A DNA stretch of 48,131 bases from Hoylesella timonensis S9-PR14 (lineage in GTDB: Bacteria; Bacteroidota; Bacteroidia; Bacteroidales; Bacteroidaceae), in NCBI RefSeq assembly GCF_000762405.1, contig NZ_JRPQ01000089.1:1-48131 (forward strand), read 5' to 3'. Of this stretch, positions 1 to 10,200 are shown in pieces. Each line of letters opens with the position of its first letter. Positions within the stretch are counted from its first letter, which is position 1. Made by a program: the position numbers and the translations under genes. Below the pieces are notes generated by a model. That model was not told the DNA's origin. It ran no database searches and saw nothing but the letters and a program-made list of their open reading frames with translations.

Positions 1-55
1 TTTTTCTATTTTGAAGATTTTAGATGGCCGTTTTTTGGTAAAATTACAGGACAAA
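1..55 (+). repeat. Conserved intergenic element, copy C (cut by window edge)
   Basis: Positions 1-13 read TTTTTCTATTTTG and 49-55 read GGACAAA, with 35 bases between. The same two blocks with exactly 35 bases between them end the two full copies of the repeat at 31385-31771 and 11237-11623 (complement). The middle 35 bases match the 31.7-kb copy at about 21 of 35 positions, including GAT.GCCG. The rest of the element would lie before the window. A frame open from base 1 to a stop at 208-210 exists, but it reads through this element and looks like no protein I recognise. Positions 56-292 hold nothing else I can name. Confidence 0.55.
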
Positions 56-292
56 AAAGTCTGATGTTCCAAGCAAAAACAACAAGGAAAAATGCAACTC
101 TTTTATTGATGCGAAATTATTGTTACAGCGAACGAGTTAAGCAATGTGATGCGGTTTATTCGTTAGATACAGTGCTGAAACAAAAGAAAAAAGAGTATTT
201 TTTACGATAAGCTACCCTATCTTAAATAAAAAAGTTGTGCATTATCCATACAAAATACTAAGCATTTGTGCTAAGCTCTTGCATCTTTTTAG

Positions 293-300
293 TAACTTTG
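293..300 (+). promoter_or_regulatory. Promoter -7 box of xpt
   Basis: TAACTTTG fits the Bacteroidetes consensus TAnnTTTG and lies 25 bp before the xpt start, so the leader would be under 20 nt. A -33 TTTG candidate is at 265-268, at slightly long spacing. Confidence 0.6.
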
Positions 301-325
301 CACGCATTACAAAAATGCAGCTCAA

Positions 326-901
326 ATGAAAACATTAATTGACCGTATCTTGAAAGACGGGCGTTGTTATCCTGGTGGGATTCTAAAAGTAGACAAGTTT
401 ATCAATCACCAAATGGATCCCAACTTAATGAAAGCCATTGCCATTGAGTTTATAAAAAGATACAGTTCTACTGAAATCAATAAAATATTAACCATCGAAG
501 CTTCAGGTATTGCACCCGCCATTGTAATGGGACTCTTGTTGGATCTTCCTGTTGTATTTGCGAAGAAAAAGAAAGCTTCGACCATGGACAACATCTTATC
601 CACTACTGTATTCTCGTTTACCAAGCAACGGGAATATAATGTAGTTATTAGCAAGGACTATCTGACCCCACAAGACAAGGTTGTGTTTATTGATGACTTC
701 CTTGCTTACGGCAACGCAGCAAAAGGAATCATCGACCTTTGTCAACAAGCAGGAGCAGAATTGGTAGGCATGGGGTTCATTATTGAGAAGACTTTTCAAC
801 ATGGTCGTGATGTGATTGAAGCGGCAGGCGTTAGATGCGAATCATTGGCGATGATTGAATCACTCGATGACTGTAAAATCAAATTGAAAGGAATTGATTA
901 A
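326..901 (+). CDS. xpt: Xanthine phosphoribosyltransferase
   Basis: This purine salvage enzyme makes XMP from xanthine and PRPP in the cytosol. The 191-residue length is usual for the family. The PRPP-binding signature is the hydrophobic strand plus acidic pair [16 protein letters not shown] near residue 120-135, and the N-terminal half carries the EASGIAPAI segment that is typical of Xpt. The gene is directly followed by a xanthine/uracil-type permease, so uptake and salvage appear to be co-transcribed. I saw no purine riboswitch in the short leader. The ATG is the only sensible start, just behind a good -7 box. Confidence 0.93.
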   Translation: MKTLIDRILKDGRCYPGGILKVDKFINHQMDPNLMKAIAIEFIKRYSSTEINKILTIEASGIAPAIVMGLLLDLPVVFAKKKKASTMDNILSTTVFSFTKQREYNVVISKDYLTPQDKVVFIDDFLAYGNAAKGIIDLCQQAGAELVGMGFIIEKTFQHGRDVIEAAGVRCESLAMIESLDDCKIKLKGID

Positions 902-920
902 CTCACAACACCAGCGACAA

Positions 921-2297
921 ATGACGACTTCAACAAAACCACAAGAGCCTATCCTTCATCATCAAACCGATTTAATTTATGGTCTGCATGATAAGCCACA
1001 ACTTAGAGAAGCCTTGTTTGCAGCACTGCAACATCTTTTGGCTATTTTTGTGGCAATTATCACACCCCCTTTAATTATTTCGAATGCACTGAGCTTTGAC
1101 CTTCATACCACAGGCTTTCTTGTATCTATGTCATTATTTGTTTCTGGCGTTGCCACCTTTATACAGTGTCATCGCATAGGTCCGATAGGAACAGGACTGC
1201 TTTGTATTCAAGGAACAAGCTTTTCATTTATTGGCCCCATTATTGGTGCTGGCATGTTAGGAATGATTGGTGGAAAAATAGATACAGAATTAGCATTAGC
1301 CTACATATTCACAGCTTGTATGTTTGCTTCTGTGGTGGAAATGTTTGTCAGTCGAATTTTGAAATACACTCAGAAGATTATCACTCCGCTGGTTTCTGGA
1401 ATTGTGGTTACGCTCATAGGTATGTCTCTCATCAAAGCAGGTATTAACGCTTGTGGTGGCGGAGCAGCGGCAGAAGCTAACGGAACCTTTGGTTCGTTAA
1501 TGAATTTGGGATTGGCTGCGTTGGTTTTGTTTGCCATCATTTTCTTTAATCGTTCGTCAAACAAAATCTTAAGAATGAGTTCTATCGTCTTAGGATTAGC
1601 CATTGGTTGCTTGGTAGCGTATTTCTTAGATATGATACCACTTGATGCGACACAGGATTATGGTGGGTTCAACATTCCCATTCCTTTCAAATATGGCTTT
1701 AGATTTGACATTTCAGCAATCATCTCCTTAGGGTTGGTATATCTCATCACAGCAATTGAAGCCTATGGCGACATCACTGCAAACTCCCTTATCTCGGGCG
1801 AACCCATCCAAGGGCGTACGTTTGAAAAGCGAGCCGCTGGTGGTATTCTCGCTGATGGTTTTAACTCAATGTTGGCTGCCATATTTAATTCATTCCCAAA
1901 TTCCATTTTTGCCCAAAACAATGGCATGATTCAACTCACAGGAATAGCAAGCAGATATGTGGGTTATTACATTGCAGGAGCCTTAATATTGCTGGGGTTA
2001 TTCCCCGCAGTAGGCATTGTTTTCTCTTTAATTCCTGCTCCCGTTTTAGGAGGTGCTACCCTCTTGATGTTTGGTACCGTTGCCGCAGCAGGCATCAAGA
2101 TTATTGCCGCTACCAAAATTAACCGAAAAGCCATACTTGTTATGGCAATTAGTTTTTCCTTTGGATTAAGTGTTGAAATGGTACCCGACATTCTTAACCA
2201 AATGCCTGAGACCATTCGGAATATATTTTCCTCTGGTATTACAACAGGTGGATTAGCGGCTATTCTCACTAACTCACTTATCCACATCAAAGACTAA
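921..2297 (+). CDS. Nucleobase:cation symporter-2 permease (xanthine/uracil type)
   Basis: A 458-residue inner-membrane protein of the NCS2 family with about 12-14 hydrophobic segments. The conserved NCS2 stretch around residues 270-300 (ITAIEAYGDITANSLISG) carries the substrate-binding glutamate, and FNSFPNSIFAQNNGMIQLT is the hallmark NxxFxQNxG-type motif. Gene order with xpt suggests xanthine as substrate, but family members also carry uracil or urate, so the substrate is inferred. I chose the ATG at 921. A TTG at 894 in the same frame would overlap the xpt stop and add nine residues. The gap to rpoD holds only a weak hairpin with a T run near 2359-2375, possibly a terminator. Confidence 0.88.
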   Translation: MTTSTKPQEPILHHQTDLIYGLHDKPQLREALFAALQHLLAIFVAIITPPLIISNALSFDLHTTGFLVSMSLFVSGVATFIQCHRIGPIGTGLLCIQGTSFSFIGPIIGAGMLGMIGGKIDTELALAYIFTACMFASVVEMFVSRILKYTQKIITPLVSGIVVTLIGMSLIKAGINACGGGAAAEANGTFGSLMNLGLAALVLFAIIFFNRSSNKILRMSSIVLGLAIGCLVAYFLDMIPLDATQDYGGFNIPIPFKYGFRFDISAIISLGLVYLITAIEAYGDITANSLISGEPIQGRTFEKRAAGGILADGFNSMLAAIFNSFPNSIFAQNNGMIQLTGIASRYVGYYIAGALILLGLFPAVGIVFSLIPAPVLGGATLLMFGTVAAAGIKIIAATKINRKAILVMAISFSFGLSVEMVPDILNQMPETIRNIFSSGITTGGLAAILTNSLIHIKD

Positions 2298-2431
2298 TAG
2301 ATAGATGAAATGGTCAGCAAATACAGCCGATCGGAACAACATCGCTATTATATTTACCAGACGACAGGTCTTTTTATAATTATTTAAAGATTTTACAGGC
2401 GACACCATTCGTTATTCTCGATATTTTTCCT

Positions 2432-2439
2432 TACCTTTG
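2432..2439 (+). promoter_or_regulatory. Promoter -7 box of rpoD
   Basis: TACCTTTG matches TAnnTTTG exactly. It lies 76 bp before the rpoD start, giving a leader of roughly 70 nt. Confidence 0.6.
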
Positions 2440-2515
2440 TACAGATTTTCTGCACACATTTTTCGTGCGTATATAAATATATTGTAATCAAAAGTTAGAA
2501 GTAAGGATATCAAAG

Positions 2516-3388
2516 ATGAGACAATTAAAAATTCAGAAGAGTATTACCAATCGTTCAAGTGAAGCATTAGATAAGTATTTAGTGGAGATTGGTCGTGCCC
2601 CTTTGATTTCTATCGACGAAGAAATAGAACTCGCTCAAAAGATTAAAAAGGGCGGACCAGAAGGCGAAAGAGCGAAGGATAAGCTTGTTACAGCCAACTT
2701 AAGATTCGTCGTTTCTGTAGCAAAACAATACCAACATCAAGGACTTACCCTGACAGACTTAATTGACGAAGGCAATATAGGACTTATTAAAGCCGCTCAA
2801 AAGTTTGATGAGACACGTGGTTTCAAGTTTATTTCGTACGCTGTTTGGTGGATTAGACAAAGCATTCTGCAAGCCATTGCGGAACAAAGTCGCATTGTGA
2901 GACTTCCATTGAATCAAGTTGGCTCACTTAATAAGATTAATCACGAAATCAACCGATTCGAACAAGAACATCATAGACGCCCTTCTATCACAGAATTATC
3001 TGATGCAACAAACATCGACGAAGAGAAGATTGGACAGAGTATGATGGCAGACGGACATCACGTAAGCATTGATGCGCCATTTCAAGACGGTGAAGACAAC
3101 ACCATGTTGGATGTCATGCCAAGTGGAGATGACAGTAGAACGGACAGACAGGTTGACCATGAATCGATGGCACAAGAGCTTAACACCGTATTAAACAAGG
3201 TGTTGAAAGATCGCGAAATAACCATTATTAAAGAATGTTTCGGCATCGGATGTCACGAAAAAGGACTCGAAGAAATTGGCGATCAATTAGGGTTAACCCG
3301 TGAACGTGTTCGACAAATTAGAGAAAAGAGTATTGCCAAGCTCCGTGACAGTGGTAATGCAAAAATCCTCATGAAGTATTTAGGATAA
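2516..3388 (+). CDS. rpoD: RNA polymerase primary sigma factor (sigma-70 family, RpoD/SigA)
   Basis: This is the housekeeping sigma factor that recognises the unusual TAnnTTTG promoters of Bacteroidetes. At 290 residues it lacks the long region 1.1 and non-conserved insert of proteobacterial sigma-70, as expected for the phylum. Region 1.2 is near residues 18-45. Region 2 runs from ANLRFVVSVAKQY to the WWIRQSILQAIAEQSR segment that binds the -10 element (about 60-130). Region 3 follows. Region 4 with the helix-turn-helix LGLTRERVRQIREKSIAKL lies near 260-280. It is a single-gene unit with its own promoter and a strong 3' hairpin. Confidence 0.95.
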   Translation: MRQLKIQKSITNRSSEALDKYLVEIGRAPLISIDEEIELAQKIKKGGPEGERAKDKLVTANLRFVVSVAKQYQHQGLTLTDLIDEGNIGLIKAAQKFDETRGFKFISYAVWWIRQSILQAIAEQSRIVRLPLNQVGSLNKINHEINRFEQEHHRRPSITELSDATNIDEEKIGQSMMADGHHVSIDAPFQDGEDNTMLDVMPSGDDSRTDRQVDHESMAQELNTVLNKVLKDREITIIKECFGIGCHEKGLEEIGDQLGLTRERVRQIREKSIAKLRDSGNAKILMKYLG

Positions 3389-3399
3389 GAAATCTAACG

Positions 3400-3438
3400 A
3401 GTAGGAGATAAATACCAATAGTGTATTTATCTCCTACT
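3400..3438. terminator. Bidirectional hairpin between convergent genes
   Basis: A 16-bp perfect inverted repeat has arms at 3400-3415 and 3423-3438 and a 7-nt loop. It sits between the end of rpoD (+) and the end of the dipeptidase gene (-). There is no long T run on either side, so termination may be imperfect or may use the hairpin for RNA stability. Confidence 0.65.
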
Positions 3439-3473
3439 TGTTAAATTGCTTATAGAGTTCTATCTTGTGAATG

Positions 3474-5168
3474 CTATTTTTCCGAGGGAACTAAATATTT
3501 ATCGCCAGTTCGTCTAACAATTTCTTTGGCATAGGAAGCGGGGAAACCTGGACGCTTTACTCGTGAGCCTAATCCTGTTTTGGTTCTCGTGAATTGTCCG
3601 TTCTTCACAGGTTTAACAGCCATGTCATTGTATTTCACAATTAAGAAGATAGCCAGTTGTTTCCAACGACTTAGCATCTGTTGGGCTATCTCATTAGAAT
3701 ATTGGTTGAGATACTGGATTGCTTCTGCCTTGTTGTTTTTATACAGACGCAAAGCTTCTTCTTCCACTGCATGTTGTTTTTTGAAATATGACAATTCTAA
3801 CGAATCACGGACTGCCTTCACATCTGGAAACATTTGTTGATAACGAGGATAAACCATATTGCTTACCCAATTACATACCCAATAGGCATTTTTATCAGAA
3901 AATGTTACAGCATCTGCTCCCGGCGTATGATAGCATTCCGGCTGCGATGTGTTTCCACAATAAATAGGCGTATATGCAATCATATTTCCATCGTCATTGC
4001 CAAACCAGAGCAATCCTCCTATTTCACGAGGCAACCAACTTCGCATCTGACTTACAAACGTAAATCCTGACTGTTGGGTAGATGTTGGTCTTTCATTAAA
4101 ATAGGTCTGCTCACCAACTTTATACTTTAGAGGTGTTGGACGATAGGGCATTTGCCAAATACCTCCCCCGATATCAGCACTATCTATTGCCAACGGAGTT
4201 CCTTCATAGTGATCGCGCATGCAAGCCTGTACATCTTGAATACTTATTTTCTTTTCAGGGATAATCCAAAGCGGCATATCTTCTGCATTTGGATCTTTAC
4301 CTAACGCCCATGGTAAATACTTGGACATATCTTGAAAGTGATTGAAGAAGCTCCAAACTCGCGCATCACAAAACCTACGTCCAGAGAAATCTGGTTTTGC
4401 ATAAGCTTCCTTCCATGAGAAGTCTGCATCTTTACCAGTGTACCAACCTTTCTTTCTTGCAAACTCAACAACATCTTTGGAGTAGAGAACATTCTTCTTG
4501 TCCTTCATATTAAATTTACCAATTCTGCTTTGATTGGCATGACCACACACCGCATTATCAGGAATACGTATCGCTACCCATACGGTTCCTTTGCTTCCAG
4601 GACCTTTGCCCATCATCTCCATAATCCAAGCCTCATTTGGATCACAAATGGTGAAAGTTTCCCCCTCACTATTATATCCATATTGATTAGTCAGAGTTGT
4701 CATGATACGAATTGCTTCTCTGGCGGTCTTGGATCTTTGCAACGCAATGTAAATCAGTGAACCATAATCAATAATACCTGTTGTATCTACCATTTCTTCA
4801 CGACCTCCATAAGTTGTTTCGCCTATGGTTACTTGGTATTCATTTATATTTCCAATCACATTATAGGTTTCAGCTGCTTCTGGTATCTGTCCATGATAAA
4901 CATTGGTATCCCAATCATAAACATCACGCATTGTACCTGCTTGATGTTTTCCTGCAGGAAAATGATTAAGTCCAATAAATAGCCCGTAGTCATCAGCATT
5001 GTAAGTACAAATGACAGAACCATCAACAGATGCATTTTTACCAATAATAAAGTTGGTACATGCGTTTGTTGTTTGAGAACTAAAAAGGAGAGCGACGAAT
5101 AAAGCTATAAAAGCAATAGCCCGTGTTTGATGCTCATGGATTTGAAAAATTTGCTTCGTTCTTTTCAT
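3474..5168 (-). CDS. C69 family dipeptidase, secreted
   Basis: A 564-residue peptidase of family C69 (PepD/U34, Ntn-hydrolase fold). The N-terminus has a basic stretch and a hydrophobic segment (AIAFIALFVALLFSS), then NACTNFIIGKNAS. In this family the Cys of the ACTN motif (Cys37 here) becomes the N-terminal nucleophile after processing, so cleavage next to the signal peptide may also activate the enzyme. The family usually cleaves dipeptides. The signal sequence implies action in the periplasm or outside the cell. It lies alone, 39 bp after the DUF4296 gene, and could be read through from the ileS unit. I see no clear promoter in that gap. Confidence 0.88.
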   Translation of the reverse strand: MKRTKQIFQIHEHQTRAIAFIALFVALLFSSQTTNACTNFIIGKNASVDGSVICTYNADDYGLFIGLNHFPAGKHQAGTMRDVYDWDTNVYHGQIPEAAETYNVIGNINEYQVTIGETTYGGREEMVDTTGIIDYGSLIYIALQRSKTAREAIRIMTTLTNQYGYNSEGETFTICDPNEAWIMEMMGKGPGSKGTVWVAIRIPDNAVCGHANQSRIGKFNMKDKKNVLYSKDVVEFARKKGWYTGKDADFSWKEAYAKPDFSGRRFCDARVWSFFNHFQDMSKYLPWALGKDPNAEDMPLWIIPEKKISIQDVQACMRDHYEGTPLAIDSADIGGGIWQMPYRPTPLKYKVGEQTYFNERPTSTQQSGFTFVSQMRSWLPREIGGLLWFGNDDGNMIAYTPIYCGNTSQPECYHTPGADAVTFSDKNAYWVCNWVSNMVYPRYQQMFPDVKAVRDSLELSYFKKQHAVEEEALRLYKNNKAEAIQYLNQYSNEIAQQMLSRWKQLAIFLIVKYNDMAVKPVKNGQFTRTKTGLGSRVKRPGFPASYAKEIVRRTGDKYLVPSEK

Positions 5169-5207
5169 AGATATAAAGTTTAAGTATTTTTTGATGATTA
5201 TAATTTA

Positions 5208-6131
5208 TTATTGAGACACACTTTGTACTGGACGAGAAGCGTCAGCCTCTCTCCTTTTTGGTTGCATTCCTCGACTCGGTGCAGCTCTCAGAGAGTCATG
5301 CATGAGCGTGCTATCCACATTTAGTGAATCAGATTGTTGCTTTGTCTTTTTCTTTTGTGCATGTATCTTCACCAAAGAAATGTTGGTCAATATCATGAGT
5401 TTGAATGTTGTACTATAAGCATCTGCAGGATTGTTATTATTCAATAAGAAATAACCCCGTATCTCTTTAATGCCAATATTATTGTCATCTGAAATTTGCG
5501 TAGTATAGTGATTCGGCGTTGATACATAAAGAGTTTGAGTGGCAACACTGTCATTTTTGAATTTTACTGCCATGATAGCCACCGCATCACGTGTACCATC
5601 TTGATAAATGAACTGAGCATCGAAATTAAGAAAAAGTCGATCGCCAGGCTTAAATGTTGAATCTGCCTGAATAGTGTAAGAACTTACATTAAAAGGTCTG
5701 TAAGGACTGAGAACCATTGACCGATTATCTCGCCAAACATTAGCGGTATCTCCGCTGGCAGAGTTCAATTGATATCTATTGACTTGGCTTGCTGAAGCAC
5801 CCAAAGAAAGAGCATCTTTACTCATTCTATTTGATAAAGATTCATAAATATGCTGCAGGAGTCGGGTGTGACGCGTATAATAAACCATCGACGAATCAAA
5901 TTCTGCTTCTGAAACACCATGTTTTTTTAAGACAGCAGCCTTGTATTTTAACATCAAAGAAGCATCTTCATAATTTGCTTTGTACATCGCATCTGCCAAA
6001 TGATAGTCGTATAAAATATCCTCCATTTTATCCTCTTGAATGTATTGTTTCGGAACAGAGGGCTTACACGATATCAATGCCAACAAATAGAATATCGAAC
6101 ATAAACAATATGTAAGAAGTTTCTTACTCAT
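5208..6131 (-). CDS. DUF4296 lipoprotein
   Basis: A 307-residue protein with a short hydrophobic N-terminus ending in a lipobox (LLALISC), so an exported lipoprotein is likely. The segment from about residue 30 to 110 (EDKMEDILYDYHLADAM, then KHGVSEAEFDSSMVYYTRH) is the DUF4296 domain known from Bacteroidetes. The rest shows no domain I recognise and ends in a basic, polar tail. I chose the ATG at 6131. It overlaps the lspA stop in the form ATGAGTAA and puts the signal sequence at the N-terminus, while the longer frame from 6173 would add 14 residues in front of it. Function is unknown. Coupling to lspA, the enzyme that matures lipoproteins, fits. Confidence 0.8.
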   Translation of the reverse strand: MSKKLLTYCLCSIFYLLALISCKPSVPKQYIQEDKMEDILYDYHLADAMYKANYEDASLMLKYKAAVLKKHGVSEAEFDSSMVYYTRHTRLLQHIYESLSNRMSKDALSLGASASQVNRYQLNSASGDTANVWRDNRSMVLSPYRPFNVSSYTIQADSTFKPGDRLFLNFDAQFIYQDGTRDAVAIMAVKFKNDSVATQTLYVSTPNHYTTQISDDNNIGIKEIRGYFLLNNNNPADAYSTTFKLMILTNISLVKIHAQKKKTKQQSDSLNVDSTLMHDSLRAAPSRGMQPKRREADASRPVQSVSQ

Positions 6132-6777
6132 TTTTGCTAATCGATGTTTCTTTATCTTGAATGGTACTGCCAATATGCTCTAATTCTTTGCGATAAAAAA
6201 GCAAGAGGATTATCACCCCAACACTGATGCAAGCATCGGCAAAATTAAAAATTGGAGAAAAGAAAATAAAGTCTTGTCCTCCAAAATGAGGAACCCAATC
6301 AGGCCATGTAGACACAATAAGAGGGAAATAAAACATATCTACCACCTTACCATGTAAGAAAGACGAGTATCCCGAACCAAAAGGAACAAGCTCTGCAACT
6401 TGATAAGGAGTTGAAGGTGTGAAGATTAACCCATAGAACATAGAGTCGATAATATTTCCCATAGCCCCTGCAAGAATCATAGAAAGACAGATGATATACC
6501 CCTTCGTATGTGGTCGCTTCAAGAGTTTGGTCATATAGAAGATAATCACGCCAATAGCTACTAATCTGAATAGGCTCAAGACTAATTTGTTGATAAAGGT
6601 TATGCCATAAGCCATTCCGTTATTTTCTATAAATCGAATATAGAACCAATTGGTAATCTGAATGGAATCATCCAACGCCATATTGGTTTTGACCGCTATC
6701 TTAATGACTTGGTCTATCAACAGTATCAATACGACAATAATGACAGCCAGTTTTCCGTCTGTGATGTATCTTTTCAT
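6124..6777 (-). CDS. lspA: Lipoprotein signal peptidase (signal peptidase II)
   Basis: An inner-membrane aspartyl protease that removes signal peptides from diacylglyceryl-modified prolipoproteins. At 217 residues it is longer than the E. coli enzyme (about 165), as is common in Bacteroidales, with an added loop between the third and fourth membrane segments. Four membrane helices are visible. The catalytic aspartates lie in GNIIDSMFYG and FNFADACISVG, and FIENNGMAYG is the conserved N-terminal block. It sits in the order ileS, DksA-like, lspA, as in many Bacteroidales, and overlaps the next lipoprotein gene by 8 bp. Confidence 0.94.
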   Translation of the reverse strand: MKRYITDGKLAVIIVVLILLIDQVIKIAVKTNMALDDSIQITNWFYIRFIENNGMAYGITFINKLVLSLFRLVAIGVIIFYMTKLLKRPHTKGYIICLSMILAGAMGNIIDSMFYGLIFTPSTPYQVAELVPFGSGYSSFLHGKVVDMFYFPLIVSTWPDWVPHFGGQDFIFFSPIFNFADACISVGVIILLLFYRKELEHIGSTIQDKETSISKNE

Positions 6778-6814
6778 ACTCCGTTGAGTTAATTAGAATG
6801 CAATAGAGAAAATA

Positions 6815-7195
6815 TTAATGTTTCCTTGCATTCTTAGATGCAACGCTTAAAGTAGCATGAGGTACCACTCTTAAACGTTCTTTTGGAATCAACTCGCCCG
6901 TGATACGATCAATTCCATAGGTTTTATTCTTTATTCGAACCAATGCTGCTTCCAAACCTTGAATGAATTTTTGTTGACGAGCCGCCATTTGAACCAAATC
7001 TTCTTTAGATTGTGACGAACTTCCCTCTTCCAATGCTTTATAGGTAGGAGACGTATCATCCGTGTCATTCCCATCTTCATTCATGATTTGTTTCATCATG
7101 CTGGTATAATCTTTACGAGCCAAAGTTAATTTCTCGTTTATAATAGCTTGAAACTCTTCAAGTTCAGCATCGCTATAACGTTTTTTCTGTTCCAT
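6815..7195 (-). CDS. DksA/TraR family protein without zinc-finger cysteines
   Basis: A 126-residue protein with the DksA layout: an N-terminal coiled coil (about 5-85) and a C-terminal block YGIDRITGELIPKERLRVVP followed by HATL, which matches the DksA zinc-finger region. In canonical DksA that region carries four cysteines. Here none remains, with Asp at the position of CxxC. An RNA-polymerase-binding regulator is likely by family. Whether it responds to ppGpp or metals is unknown. The start at 7195 is chosen over 7213 because it gives the usual MEQKKRYSDAEL beginning. It lies 62 bp after ileS and 37 bp before lspA in the same unit. Confidence 0.85.
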   Translation of the reverse strand: MEQKKRYSDAELEEFQAIINEKLTLARKDYTSMMKQIMNEDGNDTDDTSPTYKALEEGSSSQSKEDLVQMAARQQKFIQGLEAALVRIKNKTYGIDRITGELIPKERLRVVPHATLSVASKNARKH

Positions 7196-7257
7196 ACAGA
7201 TAAATTTTATCAATCTAATTAATCCATTGAGTTCTTCAAACTCTATTCTCTTTTATA

Positions 7258-10200
7258 TTATATTCTTTTTTCAATGAGGATATGAAGTTGGAAATCATCA
7301 AAATCAGTCTCTACTCCATCGTTCTCTTTGATTTTAATTTGATTAGCAAGAACTTGGCTTTTGATGTAATCACTGTAATCTTGAATTGCAGCATCACTGT
7401 TTTCATTTGGTGATATGACCACATCAATCCTGTCAGTAATTTCAAAATTGTTTTCTTTGCGTAAGTTTTGAATACGGTTGATGAGTTCACGAGCTATTCC
7501 TTCTTTCTTCAATGCTGGGGTTAATTCAACCTCTAAAGCAACGGTTAGATTGCCCTCATTAGCAACCAACCATCCTGGAATGTCTTCACTCACGATCTCA
7601 ACATCCTCCCGACTAACAGTTACTTCTTGTTGGTCTACAGAGAAAGTTAGCTGACCGTTCTTTTCAAGCATTGCAATATCATCTTGTGAGACATTATCCA
7701 TATAGTTCGCAATGCCTTTCATAAGCTTGCCAAACTTCTTTCCCATGGTGCGGAAATTACACTTTATTTTTTTGACAAGCATACCTTGTCCCTCAATAAA
7801 GTTCACTTCTTTGATGTTCACTTCATTTTTCACCAAGTCGGCAACTGCTTCAATTCTGCGTTTTTGTTCTTCGCTTGTAGCAGGAATCATGATTTGCTGG
7901 AGCGGTTGTCGCACTTTGATATTAACTTTTCTTCGTAGTGCCAAAACCATACTGGTTAGCTTTTGCGCAATCTCCATTCTTGCTTCCAAGTCCTCATCAA
8001 TGAGCGACTGGTCTACTTTGGGGAATTTATCCAAGTGAACACTTGCTAATGCTCCACCCAAATCTGCATACAGTTGGTCTGCAAAGAAAGGTATAAACGG
8101 TGCTGCAAGTTTGCTAATGGTCAATAAGCACTCATACAGGGTGTTATAAGCGGACAATTTATCTTCGCTCATTTCCTTACCCCAGAAACGTTTGCGATTC
8201 AGGCGTACATACCAGTTACTCAAGTCATCATTCACAAAGGTATCTATCAATCTCCCAGCTCGAGTTGGGTCAAAGTTATTCAAATCATCTTCAACTCCTT
8301 TGATGAGAGAATGCAACTTCGAGATAATCCATCTATCAATTTCTGGTGCATCTTTTAACTTTGTCTTATCAAAACAACCTGTCGGTTGAAAATCATCGAC
8401 ATTTGCATATAGTGCGAAGAATGAATAAGTGTTGTAGAGTGTACCAAAGAACTTCCTGCGAACCTCATCTACACCTTCTTCATCAAATTTCAAATTATCC
8501 CATGGACTTGAGTTTGTCATCATATAGAACCGAACAGCATCAGCTCCATACCGTTCAATCATATCAAACGGATTCTTGACATTCCCCAAATGTTTGCTCA
8601 TCTTATTACCTTTGGCATCGAGGACCAAACCTGTTGAAATCACATTCTTAAAGGCTACGGAATCAAATACCATGGTGGCAATGGCATGGAGCGTAAAAAA
8701 CCATCCACGTGTTTGATCCACGCCCTCGTTAATGAAGTCTGCGGGGAAGAAAGCTGGTGGAATCGGTGTACCTACATAATTACTCTGTACCATCGCCTGA
8801 CGAGCGTCCTCGCCTGTCAGTGTCTGTCCTTCTGCATTCTTCAAGGAAAGTCCTTCTGCCATTTCTCCTTCAAATGGATAGTGCAATTGGGCATAAGGCA
8901 TAGAGCCACTATCAAACCACACATCTATCAAGTCTGATTGGCGATACATTGGTTTCCCCTCGTCATTGACAAGTACTATCTGATCGACATAGGGACGATG
9001 CAAGTCTACCTTATCATAATTTTCTTTAGAGAAATCACCTGGCACAAATCCTTTTTCCTTCATTGGATTTGAACTCATTTGTCCTGCAGCAACACTTTTC
9101 TCTATTTCATCGTACAATTCGGCTAAGCTACCTATACACTTCTCCCCTTTTTCATCATCTCGCCAAATTGGCAAAGGCGTTCCCCAAAAACGACTACGAC
9201 TCAAGTTCCAGTCGTTCAGGCTCTCTAACCAGTTACCAAATCTTCCTGTTCCTGTTGACTCTGGCTGCCAACGAATGGTATTATTGAGCTCTACCATACG
9301 TTCTTTCTTCGCAGTATCTTTGATAAACCAGCTGTCCAACGGATAATATAAGATAGGTTTATCGGTTCGCCAACAGTGAGGATAGTTATGTACATGTTTC
9401 TCAATCTTGTAGGCAGAGCCTTCCATTTTCATTTCCAAAGACATCACGATGTTTAAATCATCGGCTTTTTCTGAAGCTTTTACATCCCAAATACCATTTG
9501 GATTAAATCGAGGATCGTAAGCATTCTTTACATAATCTCCTTCATGCTTGTGGTAGTTGACAACATTAACACATTTGTCCACAAAATTTTGATCCAGTTC
9601 TACAAGGTTGTAGTATTTTCCTTGAAGATCGACCATCGGGCGAGTTTCTCCCTTTTTATTGATGAGATAAAGTGCTGGTATATGCGCATCTTTTGCCACT
9701 TTCGCATCATCTGCACCAAAGGTAGGTGCGATATGTACGATACCTGTTCCATCGTCAGTGGTAACATAATCGCCAAGTATCACTCTGAAAGCGTCACTTT
9801 CCATTTCAACAAAGTGATCTTTATTGTTTTCTGCCACAAATACTTTGTCTGGGTGAGCCTGCGCATAGTTGGTGATGAATGGTGCAGCATTGCTGTCCAC
9901 CTTTTCCGTGGGTTTTACCCAAGGCATAAGTTGCTCGTAATGAAGTCCTTCGAGTTTCTCTCCCTTGTGGTGATTGATAATCTTGTAGGGTACTATTTTG
10001 TCTCCCTTGCTAAAAGCAGGCAGGTCGACACCCTTTGCTACTTCGCCCTCTGCGGAAAGATATGCACTCACTCTTTCGTACGCCATAATGATGTTTATTG
10101 GCTGGGCAGAATAAGGATTGTAGGTCTGTATCGAAACATAATCGAACTTTGGACCCACACACAGTGCTGTATTAGAAGGAAGTGTCCATGGTGTGGTAGT

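Noticed and set aside
1..210. Frame open from the left edge to a stop at 208-210, possibly the end of a protein
   Set aside because: It runs through the conserved intergenic element at 1-55, is rich in Lys and Phe as expected from AT-rich non-coding DNA, and resembles no family I know.
326..901. Purine riboswitch upstream of xpt
   Set aside because: The -7 box leaves a leader of under 20 nt, too short for a purine aptamer.
2359..2375. Terminator after the permease gene
   Set aside because: Only a 4-bp stem before the T run, so too weak to list as a feature.
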